From the NCBI RefSeq assembly GCF_902833145.1, contig NZ_CADFEN010000006.1:372001-436000 (forward strand): a DNA stretch of 64,000 nt, read 5' to 3'. Positions 29,573-42,699 of the stretch are shown here, one piece after another; within the stretch, counting starts at the first letter, position 1; each line of letters opens with the position of its first letter. Position numbers and translations under genes: made by a program. The notes under the pieces were generated by a model. It searched no databases. It was given only the letters and a program-made list of their open reading frames with translations, and was not told the origin of the DNA. This DNA comes from Burkholderia sp. BCC0506 (GTDB lineage Bacteria > Pseudomonadota > Gammaproteobacteria > Burkholderiales > Burkholderiaceae).

Positions 29573-30916
29573 ATGAGCACCATGACCCCTGCCGAGATCG
29601 TCTCGGAACTCGACAAGCACATCATCGGCCAGGCGAAGGCGAAGAAGGCCGTCGCCGTCGCGCTGCGCAACCGCTGGCGCCGTCAGCAGGTCGCCGAGCC
29701 GCTGCGCCAGGAAATCACGCCGAAGAACATCCTGATGATCGGGCCGACGGGCGTCGGCAAGACCGAAATCGCGCGCCGCCTCGCGAAGCTCGCCGATGCG
29801 CCGTTCATCAAGATCGAAGCGACCAAGTTCACCGAAGTCGGCTACGTCGGCCGCGACGTCGACAGCATCGTGCGCGACCTGATCGAGATCTCGGTCAAGC
29901 AGACGCGCGAAGCCGAAATGCGCAAGGTGCGCAGCAAGGCGACCGACCAGGCGGAAGACCGCATCCTCGACATCCTGCTGCCGCAACCGCGCGCGGTCGG
30001 CTTCGGCGGCAATGCCGAGCACGCGAACGACGACAACAACGCGACGCGCCAGACCTTCCGCAAGCGCCTGCGCGAAGGCCAGCTCGACGACAAGGAAGTC
30101 GAGCTCGACCTCGAGCAGCCGTCGGTCGGCATGGACATCATGGCGCCGCCCGGAATGGAAGAGATGACCGAGCAGATCCGCTCGATGTTCTCGAACCTCG
30201 GCGGCGGCAAGAAGCAGCGCCGCAAGGTCAAGATCAAGGAAGCGCTGAAGCTCCTGACCGACGAGGAAGCGGCGAAGATGCTCAACGAAGAGGAAGTGAA
30301 GACGAAGGCCGTGCAGAACGTCGAGCAGAACGGCATCGTGTTCCTCGACGAGATCGACAAGATCACGTCGCGCAACAACGAAGGCAGCGGCGGCGAAGTG
30401 TCGCGCCAGGGCGTGCAGCGCGACCTGCTGCCGCTCGTCGAAGGCACGACGGTCAACACGAAATACGGGATGGTGAAGACCGATCACATCCTGTTCATCG
30501 CGAGCGGTGCGTTCCACCTCGCGAAGCCGAGCGACCTGATTCCCGAGCTGCAGGGGCGCTTCCCGATCCGCGTCGAGCTCGATTCGCTGTCGGTCGAAGA
30601 CTTCGAGGCGATCCTCGATGCGACCGACGCGAGCCTCGTCAAGCAGTACCAGGCGCTGCTCGCGACCGAAGACGTGCAGCTCGAATTCGCCGCGGACGGC
30701 ATCCGGCGCCTCGCCGAGATCGCGTTCGCGGTCAACGAGAAAACCGAGAACATCGGCGCGCGCCGGCTGTACACGGTGATCGAGAAACTGCTCGAGGAAG
30801 TATCGTTCTCGGCCGGCAACCACGCCGGCGAGCGCGTGACGATCGACGCGCAGTATGTCGACCGCGCACTCGGCGAAGTGTCGCAGGACGAGGATCTGTC
30901 GCGCTACGTGCTGTAA
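29573..30916 (+). CDS. hslU: ATP-dependent protease ATPase subunit HslU
   Basis: HslU is the AAA+ unfoldase that feeds HslV. The 447-residue protein has [20 protein letters not shown] at the start, Walker [18 protein letters not shown], the GYVGRDV pore motif, and Walker [12 protein letters not shown]. The sensor and C-terminal region has [20 protein letters not shown] and the HslV-binding end DLSRYVL. ATG at 29573 gives [14 protein letters not shown], the usual length. It is co-transcribed with hslV and ends at a strong terminator. Confidence 0.98.
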   Translation: MSTMTPAEIVSELDKHIIGQAKAKKAVAVALRNRWRRQQVAEPLRQEITPKNILMIGPTGVGKTEIARRLAKLADAPFIKIEATKFTEVGYVGRDVDSIVRDLIEISVKQTREAEMRKVRSKATDQAEDRILDILLPQPRAVGFGGNAEHANDDNNATRQTFRKRLREGQLDDKEVELDLEQPSVGMDIMAPPGMEEMTEQIRSMFSNLGGGKKQRRKVKIKEALKLLTDEEAAKMLNEEEVKTKAVQNVEQNGIVFLDEIDKITSRNNEGSGGEVSRQGVQRDLLPLVEGTTVNTKYGMVKTDHILFIASGAFHLAKPSDLIPELQGRFPIRVELDSLSVEDFEAILDATDASLVKQYQALLATEDVQLEFAADGIRRLAEIAFAVNEKTENIGARRLYTVIEKLLEEVSFSAGNHAGERVTIDAQYVDRALGEVSQDEDLSRYVL

Positions 30917-30937
30917 CGCGCGCGGTGCTCGACGAGA

Positions 30938-30969
30938 AACGGGCGGCCCCTGCGGGGGCCGCCCGTTTT
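30938..30969. terminator. Bidirectional terminator between hslU and the RegA-type gene
   Basis: AACGGGCGGCCCC pairs with GGGGCCGCCCGTT (30955-30967) around TGCG, followed by a T-run to 30969. On the minus strand the convergent response-regulator gene can use the same hairpin. Confidence 0.92.
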
Positions 30970-30983
30970 CGTTGGCGCGCCGC

Positions 30984-31526
30984 TTACTGCCGCACCGGCT
31001 TCTTCGCGAGCTTGCGCTGCAGCGTGCGGCGGTGCATGTTCAGCGCACGCGCGGTGGCCGAGATGTTGTTGTTGTTCTCGGCCAGCACGCGCTGGATGTG
31101 CTCCCATTCGAGCCGGTCCACCGACAGCACGACCGGATTCTCGAGCGCCTCTTCTGCCTGCACCTCGGTCGCGTTGGTCTGCAGCGCGGCCAGGATCGAC
31201 TCGACGTTCGCCGGCTTCGCGAGGTAGTTGTCGGCGCCTTCCTTCACGGCCTGCACGGCGGTCGCGATGCTCGCGTAGCCGGTCAGCACCAGGATCCGCG
31301 CATCGGGCTGCAGGTCGCACAGCGGCGCGATCAGGCTCAGCCCCGAATCCTCGCCGAGATGCAGGTCGACGGTGATGAACTGGAACTTGCCGCCCGCGGC
31401 GAGCCGCAGCGCCGCCTCCTTGTCGTGCGCCTGCTGGACCGCGTAACCGCGGCGCTCGAGGCCGCGCGCGAGCGTGCCCGCGAACACCTCGTTGTCGTCG
31501 ATCACCAGGAAATTGTTCTCGCTCAT
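30984..31526 (-). CDS. regA: RegA/PrrA/ActR-type redox response regulator
   Basis: The 180-residue protein has a receiver domain (NFLVIDDNEVF, phospho-acceptor Asp54 in ITVDLHLGEDSG, Lys of YLAKPANVES) and a C-terminal Fis-type helix-turn-helix (NISATARALNMHRRTLQRKL). This short architecture without an output ATPase is that of RegA/PrrA/ActR/RoxR, which switch genes for respiration and redox balance. It lies 13 bases downstream of the matching RegB-like kinase gene. The naming is by architecture and context; targets are unknown. Confidence 0.9.
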   Translation of the reverse strand: MSENNFLVIDDNEVFAGTLARGLERRGYAVQQAHDKEAALRLAAGGKFQFITVDLHLGEDSGLSLIAPLCDLQPDARILVLTGYASIATAVQAVKEGADNYLAKPANVESILAALQTNATEVQAEEALENPVVLSVDRLEWEHIQRVLAENNNNISATARALNMHRRTLQRKLAKKPVRQ

Positions 31527-31539
31527 GGGGTTTCTCCGT

Positions 31540-35277
<3,738 letters not shown>

Positions 35278-36051
35278 CGGAAAGCCAGGCCACACCCTCC
35301 CGCCCGCGCCCGAAGCCGGGCGAGCGCCGCGTCATGATCCTGCAGACGCTCGCGGCGATGCTCGAGGCCCCGAAACCCGAGAAAATCACGACGGCCGCGC
35401 TCGCGGCCCGGCTCGACGTGTCGGAAGCCGCGCTGTACCGGCATTTCACCAGCAAGGCGAAGATGTACGAAGGGTTGATCGAGTTCATCGAGCAGGCGCT
35501 GTTCGGGCTCGTCAACCAGATCGTCGCGAAGGAGCCGAACGGCGTGCTGCAGGCGCGCACGATCGCGCTGACGATGCTCAATTTCGCCGCGAAGAACCCG
35601 GGGATGACGCGCGTGCTGACCGGCGAGGCGCTGGTCGGCGAGGACGAACGGCTGACCGAGCGCGTGAACCAGTTGCTCGACCGCATCGAGGCGACCGTCA
35701 AGCAATGCCTGCGGGTCGCGCGCACCGAGGCGAATGCGCCGCTGGACGGCGCGACGCCGTTCGTGTTGCCGGCCGACTACGATCCCGGCGCGCGGGCGAG
35801 CCTGCTCGTCAGCTACGTGATCGGCCGGTGGCATCGGTTCGCGAAGGGCGGATTCCAGAAGCCGCCGGGCGAGCAGGCCGATGCGCATCTGCAGCTGATC
35901 CTGCATTGACGCGCGCCTGACGCGCACACACGCTGTCGCGCCAGCCCGTCGCAACGCCGTCTCTGCAGGCGTCGAAATTCGAACTCGTCCAATTCCACCC
36001 ACCACTCGGCCGGGTTAATTTCCACCTGTCCAGGTAAAAACAGGTGAACGA

Positions 36052-39000
36052 GTGAATTGCGCATCCCTGCATTTTCGAGCCTCCGCCGACGCGCGGCGTG
36101 CCGTTGACGAGCCGTACGGCCCACCATCATTCGCGCCGCGCGCCGCGCAACTCGCACGCGCCGCGCTGCTCGCGGGCACGATAATGCCGTGTGCTTCGGC
36201 AGCCGAGATCACCGACGGCGGCGCACAGCGCGCGAACGGCGTCGTGCTCGACGTCGCGCCGGGTCAATATTCGACGGCCGGCTACGGCGAACCGGTGTTC
36301 TCCGCCGTCAATGGCGGCGTGCTGACCACCACCGGCAAGACCCGCGTGCTCTCGTCCGGCGCCAATTCGGCCGGTGCCGCCGTCAGCGGCGCCGGCTCGC
36401 GCATCGCGCTGCGCAACACCGAAATCCGCACCCGCGGCTTTCTTGCGACCGGCATCGACGCCCGTCTCGGCGGCAGCGTACATGCCGAAGACATCTCCAT
36501 CGATACCGACGGCAAGAACGCGCACGGCGTCTATGTCGACGTCAACGGCACCCGCGTGGATATTGTCGACAGCGCGGTCGTGACGCGCGGTCGGGAAGCC
36601 CACGGCATCGCGGTGAACTCCGCGCCCGGCGCGATCATCAACGTCGCCGACACACTGGTCCGCACCAGCGGCACGGCCGCGTACGGCATGTTCCTCAGCT
36701 ACGACGACATCCGTGCGACGCTGGCGCGCACCGACGTCGGGACCACCGGCGACTACGCGTCGGCGCTTTTCATCCCCGGCGCGTCGGTGGCGACGCTCGG
36801 CGACGCACGCCTGCAAACCGACGGTTACGCCGCGCTCGGCGTGGACACACGCCAGGGTCGGGTCGAACTTGCCCGCACGCGCGTCTTCACGCACGGCCAG
36901 AGCGCGCACGGGTTGTACGCATCGAAGGAGTACGACCCGACGCCGATCGTGCGGACAACCGATACCGACGTGGTCACGACCGGCGAGCGTTCGATCGGCG
37001 CGGTTGCGCGGCTCGGCGGCCGGATCGCGATGAAGGGCGGCAGCATCGCGACCAGCGGCCAGCGAGCCTACGGCATACTGTCGAGCGGCGCGGATTCGAT
37101 CGCGTCGATCGACGACGGCGTCATCGCGACGACCGGCAAGGACGCAACCGCGCTGTACGTCGGCCAAAGCGGCACGATCGAGACGCGGCGCACGGACGTG
37201 CGCGCCGCCGGCGACGGTGCGGCGGCTGCGGGCGTCGACGGCGGCACGCTGGCGATTGACGGCGGCACGCTCTTCAGCGAACGGCACGCCGCGCTCGATG
37301 CGTCCGGCGGCGCCGTCTCGCTGAACGGTAGCGCACGCATTGCAAGCGGCACCGGCACGCTGCTGTCCGTCGATGCGCGGACGGGCGCGCCCGTCCGGCT
37401 GACCCTCGGCACCGGCGCGCAGGCGGCGGGCGACATCGTCAATCGGCCGGCCGACAAAGGCAGCCCGCCAGCGCCCGCCGTAACCGACGTCGCGCTGTCC
37501 GGCGCGGCGATGTGGGCGGGCGCGACGCACGCGGTGCGCGCACTGTCGCTCGACACCGGCAGCCGATGGGCCGTCACCGGCGATTCGACGGTCGGCTCCA
37601 TCGCACTGAACGACTCGACCATCGCGTTCGCGCCGGGTGACGCGCGCCCGCCCCGCACGCTCGTCGTCGAGGGCGACTATGCGGCGCGGGACGGTCGACT
37701 GGTCGTCAATACGGTACTGCGCGACGACACGTCGCCGACCGACAGGCTCGTGATCGACGGCGGGCACGCGTCCGGCAACACCGGGATCGTCGTGAAGCGC
37801 GCCGGCGGCGACGGTGCGCAAACGCGGGTCGGCATCCCGATCGTCGAGACCCGCAACGGCGGCACGACCAACGCAACGGCGTTCGCGCTCGACGCGGCGT
37901 CGGATGGCTACCGGAACGGCTTCGGCACGTTGTCCGCCGGCGGCTACGACTACATGCTCAAACGCGGCGGCGACGGCGGCCACGAGGAAAGCTGGTACCT
38001 CACCTCGGCCGCGAGACCCGTGCCGCCCTCGCCCGGCCCGGTCGATCCCGACCCGCCGATCGAGCCGGAAGTTGTCCCGCCGCGCGCCGCCGCCCCCGAA
38101 CCCGATGCGTACCTGGCCAACGCCGATGCGGCCGCGATGATGGCGATCCATACGCTGCATCAACGGGACGATCGATCGCTGCGCGCCGACCAACCAGCGT
38201 CCGGCTCGCTCGACGGCGCCGTCTGGCTGCGCGCCGAGGGGCAGTTCACGTCGATGTCGGGCGGCAACCGCAGCGTGTCGGGCAACGGCCGCCTGATTCA
38301 CGCCGGCGCCGATCTGCTCCGTTTCGACGACGGCCGCGGCGGCAGCGTCCGGGCCGGCGCGATGGGCATGTACGGCAGCCAGACGAGCTGGTCGACGCGC
38401 CCGCTGTGGAACGCGATCGAGCAACGCGTCATGGATGCCACCGCGCGCGGCAGCGTGGGCGGCTACAACGTCGGCCTGTACGGCACCTGGTACGGCAACC
38501 GCGACATCCTGTCCGGCCCCTATGTCGATGCCTGGTTCATGTATGGCGCTTATGCGAACAGCGTCGGCGGCAGCCTCGCGGCCGACTCGTACCGGTCGCG
38601 CACGGTGACAGGCTCGATCGAGACCGGCTATTCGTTCCGCTTCTACGAGCGCGGCGACACGCGTTTCTATGTCGAACCGGAAGCACAGCTTGTCGTGTCC
38701 GACTATCGCGCGAACGCCCATGACTCGCCCGCCGGCCACCTCGACGGCCAGGGCTCGACCGACGTGCTGACCCGCCTCGGCGTGCGCGTGCACGGCGTGA
38801 CCGCGATGCCGTCCGGCGGGGAATTGCGGCCGTTCATCGAGGCGAACTGGTGGCATGGCCCCGGATCGCGGTCGCTGACGCTCGACGGCAATACGTTCTC
38901 GTTCGGCGTGCCGCGCGATCGCGCCGCGTTCCGTCTCGGCGCGACGGGCCAGCTGTCGAAGCGCTTCGCCGTATCGGCCCGGCTCGGGGTGGAAGCCAAC

Positions 39001-39054
39001 CTGTCCAACTATGTCGTCGTCAAAGGTGAGTTGGCGGCCAAATACCGCTGGTGA
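36052..39054 (+). CDS. Type Va autotransporter with beta-helical passenger
   Basis: The 1000-residue protein has a long N-terminal leader with a hydrophobic stretch LARAALLAGTIMPCASAAEI and a likely signal cleavage near residue 51. The passenger carries at least ten T-x-G repeats 24-29 residues apart (residues 127-387), as in pertactin-type helices. A Pro-rich linker follows near 660-685. The C-terminal autotransporter beta-barrel of about 270 residues ends in ELAAKYRW, with the final aromatic residue needed for outer-membrane insertion. No protease triad or RGD was noticed in the passenger. The surface role (adhesin-like) is inferred from architecture. It is flanked by core genes on both sides, which suggests an accessory insertion. 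Confidence 0.93.
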   Translation: MNCASLHFRASADARRAVDEPYGPPSFAPRAAQLARAALLAGTIMPCASAAEITDGGAQRANGVVLDVAPGQYSTAGYGEPVFSAVNGGVLTTTGKTRVLSSGANSAGAAVSGAGSRIALRNTEIRTRGFLATGIDARLGGSVHAEDISIDTDGKNAHGVYVDVNGTRVDIVDSAVVTRGREAHGIAVNSAPGAIINVADTLVRTSGTAAYGMFLSYDDIRATLARTDVGTTGDYASALFIPGASVATLGDARLQTDGYAALGVDTRQGRVELARTRVFTHGQSAHGLYASKEYDPTPIVRTTDTDVVTTGERSIGAVARLGGRIAMKGGSIATSGQRAYGILSSGADSIASIDDGVIATTGKDATALYVGQSGTIETRRTDVRAAGDGAAAAGVDGGTLAIDGGTLFSERHAALDASGGAVSLNGSARIASGTGTLLSVDARTGAPVRLTLGTGAQAAGDIVNRPADKGSPPAPAVTDVALSGAAMWAGATHAVRALSLDTGSRWAVTGDSTVGSIALNDSTIAFAPGDARPPRTLVVEGDYAARDGRLVVNTVLRDDTSPTDRLVIDGGHASGNTGIVVKRAGGDGAQTRVGIPIVETRNGGTTNATAFALDAASDGYRNGFGTLSAGGYDYMLKRGGDGGHEESWYLTSAARPVPPSPGPVDPDPPIEPEVVPPRAAAPEPDAYLANADAAAMMAIHTLHQRDDRSLRADQPASGSLDGAVWLRAEGQFTSMSGGNRSVSGNGRLIHAGADLLRFDDGRGGSVRAGAMGMYGSQTSWSTRPLWNAIEQRVMDATARGSVGGYNVGLYGTWYGNRDILSGPYVDAWFMYGAYANSVGGSLAADSYRSRTVTGSIETGYSFRFYERGDTRFYVEPEAQLVVSDYRANAHDSPAGHLDGQGSTDVLTRLGVRVHGVTAMPSGGELRPFIEANWWHGPGSRSLTLDGNTFSFGVPRDRAAFRLGATGQLSKRFAVSARLGVEANLSNYVVVKGELAAKYRW

Positions 39055-39201
39055 AGCGTGTTGGCCGCCGCGTGCCGGCGGCCCGTACTGCCTGCGCGGC
39101 ACGCGTCGGTCGAGCCGACCGGTGCGGCCGCGCCATCCACCTGACAGGCCGAAGCCGGCTCCGCCTCCGGCGACCGCATCCGCGCTATCCGCAATTTCCG
39201 C

Positions 39202-39207
39202 TATACT
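39202..39207 (+). promoter_or_regulatory. -10 box of the metX promoter
   Basis: TATACT at 39202-39207 would start transcription near 39214, at the base of a 13-bp hairpin and just upstream of the SAM-II aptamer. No convincing -35 hexamer is seen at the standard distance. Confidence 0.5.
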
Positions 39208-39210
39208 CCT

Positions 39211-39241
39211 CCGACTTGCCGCCCCCTCGGCGGCAGGTCGG
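39211..39241 (+). promoter_or_regulatory. Long hairpin at the 5' end of the metX leader
   Basis: CCGACTTGCCGCC (39211-39223) and GGCGGCAGGTCGG (39229-39241) pair over 13 positions with one G-U, around the loop CCCTC. It would form at the very 5' end of the mRNA and may protect it. Without a following U-run it is not a terminator of the gene upstream. Confidence 0.7.
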
Positions 39242-39243
39242 AA

Positions 39244-39340
39244 GCGCGCCGATTTGCTGACTCGATTGCGGGCGCGCGAACCGGCCGGGGCGTGAATGTG
39301 CGTTCGTCCCGGCGGTTCACTACAAATGCGGCTAAAGAGG
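39244..39340 (+). promoter_or_regulatory. SAM-II riboswitch aptamer upstream of metX
   Basis: P1 is GCGCGCC (39244-39250) with GGCGCGC (39271-39277). Its loop begins GATTTG and ends GATTGCG, as in SAM-II. TTGCG (39266-39270) can pair with TGCGG (39327-39331), and CTC (39261-39263) with GAG (39337-39339), giving the H-type pseudoknot around the invariant GCTAAAGAGG (39331-39340). A hairpin at 39279-39317 (AACCG/CGGTT and CCGGG/CCCGG) is inserted in the long loop. SAM-II elements bind S-adenosylmethionine and repress translation of methionine genes. Confidence 0.87.
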
Positions 39341-39406
39341 TCGTCAGCCGCGCACCTTCGCCTCCGCGCACCGCCGACACCGTTTAGCCGCCCAGTCATA
39401 AGGCGG
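39328..39406 (+). promoter_or_regulatory. Translational expression platform of the metX riboswitch
   Basis: GCGGCTAAA (39328-39336), part of the SAM-binding core, is exactly complementary to TTTAGCCGC (39383-39391). The overlapping CCGCC (39388-39392) is complementary to GGCGG (39402-39406), the ribosome-binding site of metX. The two helices exclude each other. With SAM bound the core is occupied, so CCGCC can mask the ribosome-binding site; without SAM the 9-bp helix forms and frees it. Confidence 0.75.
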
Positions 39407-39411
39407 AACGA

Positions 39412-40557
39412 ATGGAATCGATCGGCATCGTCGCTCCACAGACCATGCACTTCGCCGAACCGCTGCGCTTGCAAAGCGGCAGCGTGATCGGCAACTATCA
39501 GCTCGTCGTCGAGACCTACGGCGAGCTCAACGCCGCGCGCTCGAACGCGGTGCTCGTGTGCCACGCACTCAACGCGTCGCACCACGTCGCCGGCGTCTAC
39601 GCGGACGATCCGCGCAGCACCGGCTGGTGGGACAACATGGTCGGCCCGGGCAAGCCGCTCGACACCAACCGCTTCTTCGTGATCGGCGTGAACAACCTCG
39701 GCTCGTGCTTCGGCTCGACCGGCCCGATGAGCATCGACCCGTCGACCGGCAAGCCGTACGGCGCGAAGTTTCCGGTGGTGACCGTCGAGGACTGGGTGCA
39801 TGCGCAGGCGCGCGTCGCCGACGCATTCGGCATCGAGCGCTTCGCCGCGGTGATGGGCGGCAGCCTCGGCGGCATGCAGGCGCTCGCGTGGAGCCTGATG
39901 TATCCGGAGCGCGTCGCGCACTGCATCGACATCGCATCGACGCCGAAGCTGTCCGCGCAGAACATCGCGTTCAACGAGGTCGCGCGCTCGGCGATCCTGT
40001 CCGATCCCGATTTCCACGGCGGCGACTACTACGCGCACGGCGTGAAGCCGAAGCGCGGCCTGCGCGTCGCGCGGATGATCGGCCACATCACGTACCTGTC
40101 CGACGACGACATGGCCGAGAAATTCGGCCGCGCGCTGCGCCGCGCGGACGGCGCGCTCGACGCGTACAACTTCAGCTTCGACGTCGAGTTCGAGGTCGAG
40201 TCGTACCTGCGCTATCAGGGCGACAAGTTCGCCGACTACTTCGACGCGAACACGTACCTGCTGATCACGCGCGCGCTCGACTACTTCGATCCGGCGAAGG
40301 CGTTCGACGGCAACCTGACGGCCGCGCTCGCGCACACGCAGGCGAAATACCTGATCGCGAGCTTCTCGACCGACTGGCGCTTCGCGCCCGCGCGCTCGCG
40401 CGAGATCGTGAAGGCGCTGCTCGACAACAAGCGCACGGTCAGCTACGCGGAAATCGATGCGCCGCACGGCCACGATGCATTCCTGCTCGACGACGCGCGC
40501 TATCACAACCTGCTGCGCGCGTATTACGAACGAATCGCCATCGAGGTGGGCGCATGA
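39412..40557 (+). CDS. metX: Homoserine O-acyltransferase MetX
   Basis: MetX acylates homoserine, the first committed step of methionine synthesis. The 381-residue alpha/beta-hydrolase has the oxyanion region [19 protein letters not shown], the [20 protein letters not shown] signature, the nucleophile Ser in [16 protein letters not shown], and the catalytic His in [14 protein letters not shown]. Whether the donor is acetyl- or succinyl-CoA cannot be settled from the motifs I can see; beta- and gammaproteobacterial MetX proteins include succinyltransferases. It is coupled to metW by an ATGA overlap and preceded by a SAM-II riboswitch. Confidence 0.96.
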   Translation: MESIGIVAPQTMHFAEPLRLQSGSVIGNYQLVVETYGELNAARSNAVLVCHALNASHHVAGVYADDPRSTGWWDNMVGPGKPLDTNRFFVIGVNNLGSCFGSTGPMSIDPSTGKPYGAKFPVVTVEDWVHAQARVADAFGIERFAAVMGGSLGGMQALAWSLMYPERVAHCIDIASTPKLSAQNIAFNEVARSAILSDPDFHGGDYYAHGVKPKRGLRVARMIGHITYLSDDDMAEKFGRALRRADGALDAYNFSFDVEFEVESYLRYQGDKFADYFDANTYLLITRALDYFDPAKAFDGNLTAALAHTQAKYLIASFSTDWRFAPARSREIVKALLDNKRTVSYAEIDAPHGHDAFLLDDARYHNLLRAYYERIAIEVGA

Positions 40558-41162
40558 ACCAGCAAGCACTGAATTCCCTGTCCGCGCGCGCGGACTTCCG
40601 CGCGATCGCGCGCTGGGTCGAGCCGCGCGCGACCGTGCTCGACCTCGGCTGCGGCGACGGCTCGCTGCTGTCGCTGCTGATGGAAGAGCTCGACGTCACC
40701 GGCTACGGGATCGAGCTGAACGACGCCGGCGTGCTCGCGAGCACGAAGAACGGCATCAACGTGATCCAGCAGAACCTCGAGGACGGCCTGCGCCTGTTCG
40801 AGGATCACAGCTTCGATTTCGCGATCCTGTCGCAAACGCTCCAGACGATTCACCAGACCGCGGCAATCCTGCGCGAAACCGCGCGGGTCGGGCGCGAATG
40901 CATCGTGTCGTTCCCGAACTTCGGCTACTGGGCGCACCGGCTGTCGGTGCTGCGCGGCCGCATGCCGGTGTCGAAGTCGCTGCCTTACCAGTGGCACAAC
41001 ACGCCGAACGTGCGGGTGCTGACGATCAAGGATTTCGAGGCGCTCGCGCCGGAAGTCGGCGTCACGATCCTGGACCGCATCGTGCTGCACGAAGGCCAGC
41101 CGATTCGATGGGGAGCGAACTGGCGTGGTAGTCTTGCTGTCTACCGCGTCAAGCGCAGCTGA
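40554..41162 (+). CDS. metW: Methionine biosynthesis protein MetW
   Basis: The 202-residue protein has a methyltransferase-like fold with [18 protein letters not shown] (motif I), [12 protein letters not shown], and the MetW signature [20 protein letters not shown] followed by [20 protein letters not shown]. MetW is required together with MetX for homoserine acylation in several proteobacteria and appears to activate MetX. Start and stop overlap metX as ATGA. Confidence 0.97.
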   Translation: MNQQALNSLSARADFRAIARWVEPRATVLDLGCGDGSLLSLLMEELDVTGYGIELNDAGVLASTKNGINVIQQNLEDGLRLFEDHSFDFAILSQTLQTIHQTAAILRETARVGRECIVSFPNFGYWAHRLSVLRGRMPVSKSLPYQWHNTPNVRVLTIKDFEALAPEVGVTILDRIVLHEGQPIRWGANWRGSLAVYRVKRS

Positions 41163-41277
41163 ACCGGGGGCCGTTGACGGAAGATCCGGTCCGCACGCGC
41201 GAGCGGCCGCCCCCACTGCGCCGCTCGCGCCGCCTGCGCTGCCGCCGCCTTCAGTCAACGCTACCCAGTTCCAGTCC

Positions 41278-42699
41278 ATGTCGAAAACGCCACACGAGGC
41301 GCCCGCACTCACCGCTCACGAGGATCACCCCGGCTGGCGCGCCTATCTGAACACGCACATGCTGATCTGCGTGTTCCTGGGCTTCACGTCGGGCCTGCCC
41401 CTCTTCACGCTCGTCTACCTCGTGCAGGCATGGCTGCGCTCAGAGGGCGTGAACCTGAAGGAAATCGGCCTGTTCGCGCTGATCCAGTTCCCGTATACGT
41501 GGAAATTCCTGTGGGCGCCGCTGATGGACCGCTACATCCCGCGCCTGCCCGGCTGGCGGCCGGGCCGCCGGCGCGGCTGGCTGCTGCTCACGCAGGTGCT
41601 GCTCGCCGGTGCGATCGCCGCGCTCGGCTTCGTGTCGCCGCGCGATTCGATCTGGACGGTCGCCGCGCTCACGACGCTCGTCGCGTTCTTCGGCGCGAGT
41701 GCCGACATCGTGATCGACGCGTACCGCCGCGAGCTGCTGCGCGACACCGAGCAGGGCCTCGGCAACGCGGTACACGTGAACGCGTACAAGCTCGCCGCGC
41801 TGATCCCCGGCTCGCTCGCGCTGATCCTGTCCGACCACCTGCCGTGGGACGCCGTGTTCGCGATCACCGGCGCGTTCATGCTGCCGGGCATCCTGATGAC
41901 GCTCGTCGTGCGCGAGCCGGAAGTGGTCGGCGCGCCGCCGCGCAACCTGCGCGACGCGATCGTGCTGCCGTTTCGCGAATTCATCCAGCGCGACGGCTGG
42001 GCCGGCGCGCTGCTCGTCATCGCGTTCATCTTCCTGTTCAAGATCGGCGACACGATGGCCACCACGCTGTCGACGTCGTTCTTCCTCGACATCGGCTTCA
42101 GCCGCACCGAAATCGGCATCGTCGCGAAGACCACCGCGCTCGTCGCGAGCGTCGCCGGCGGCATCATCGGCGGCGTCTGGCTCGTGAAGATCGGCATCGG
42201 CCGCGGGCTGTGGATCTTCGGCGCGCTGCAGATGGTATCGACGCTCGGCTTCGCGTGGCTCGCGCAGCTCGGCCCCGGCTCGCCGGTGCTCGCGGTGCTC
42301 TACGACTTCACGGTCGCCGCCAGCCACGCGCTCGCGTCGTTCATGTCGGTGTTCGGTATCGAGATCACGCCAACGCTGAGCCCGATGACGGTCGCCCTCG
42401 CGATCGTCTACGGGTTCGAAACCTTCACGACCGGCCTGACGATGGCCGCGTTCGTCGCGTATATCGCGAGCACGACCGACCCGCGCTATACGGCCACGCA
42501 GTTCGCGCTGTTCACGAGCCTCGCGTCGGTGCCGCGCACGCTCGCGTCGGCCGCGAGCGGCTTCGTCGTCGCGAAGATCGGCTGGTACGACTATTTCATC
42601 GTGTGTACCGCGCTCGCGATTCCCGGCATGCTGCTGCTGTTCAGGATCGCGCCGTGGAACGGTGCCGCACGCAACGGCGAGGCGAGCCGTGCGCGGTAA
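41278..42699 (+). CDS. ampG: Muropeptide permease AmpG (MFS)
   Basis: AmpG imports anhydro-muropeptides released by cell-wall turnover for recycling, which in many species also controls beta-lactamase induction. The 473-residue protein has 12 or so membrane helices. Near the N-terminus are the AmpG hallmarks FLGFTSGLPLFTLVYLVQAW and IGLFALIQFPYTWKFLWAPL followed by MDRY, and further on SADIVIDAYRRELL. The start at 41278 (MSKTPHEAPALTAH) was chosen over an upstream in-frame start because the extension is low-complexity. Confidence 0.9.
   Translation: MSKTPHEAPALTAHEDHPGWRAYLNTHMLICVFLGFTSGLPLFTLVYLVQAWLRSEGVNLKEIGLFALIQFPYTWKFLWAPLMDRYIPRLPGWRPGRRRGWLLLTQVLLAGAIAALGFVSPRDSIWTVAALTTLVAFFGASADIVIDAYRRELLRDTEQGLGNAVHVNAYKLAALIPGSLALILSDHLPWDAVFAITGAFMLPGILMTLVVREPEVVGAPPRNLRDAIVLPFREFIQRDGWAGALLVIAFIFLFKIGDTMATTLSTSFFLDIGFSRTEIGIVAKTTALVASVAGGIIGGVWLVKIGIGRGLWIFGALQMVSTLGFAWLAQLGPGSPVLAVLYDFTVAASHALASFMSVFGIEITPTLSPMTVALAIVYGFETFTTGLTMAAFVAYIASTTDPRYTATQFALFTSLASVPRTLASAASGFVVAKIGWYDYFIVCTALAIPGMLLLFRIAPWNGAARNGEASRAR

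Noticed and set aside
36127-40569. A 1480-codon open frame on the minus strand opposite the autotransporter and metX
   Set aside because: Antisense shadow. The plus-strand proteins show clear families, and the minus product is dominated by Arg, Ala and Val repeats typical of shadow frames.
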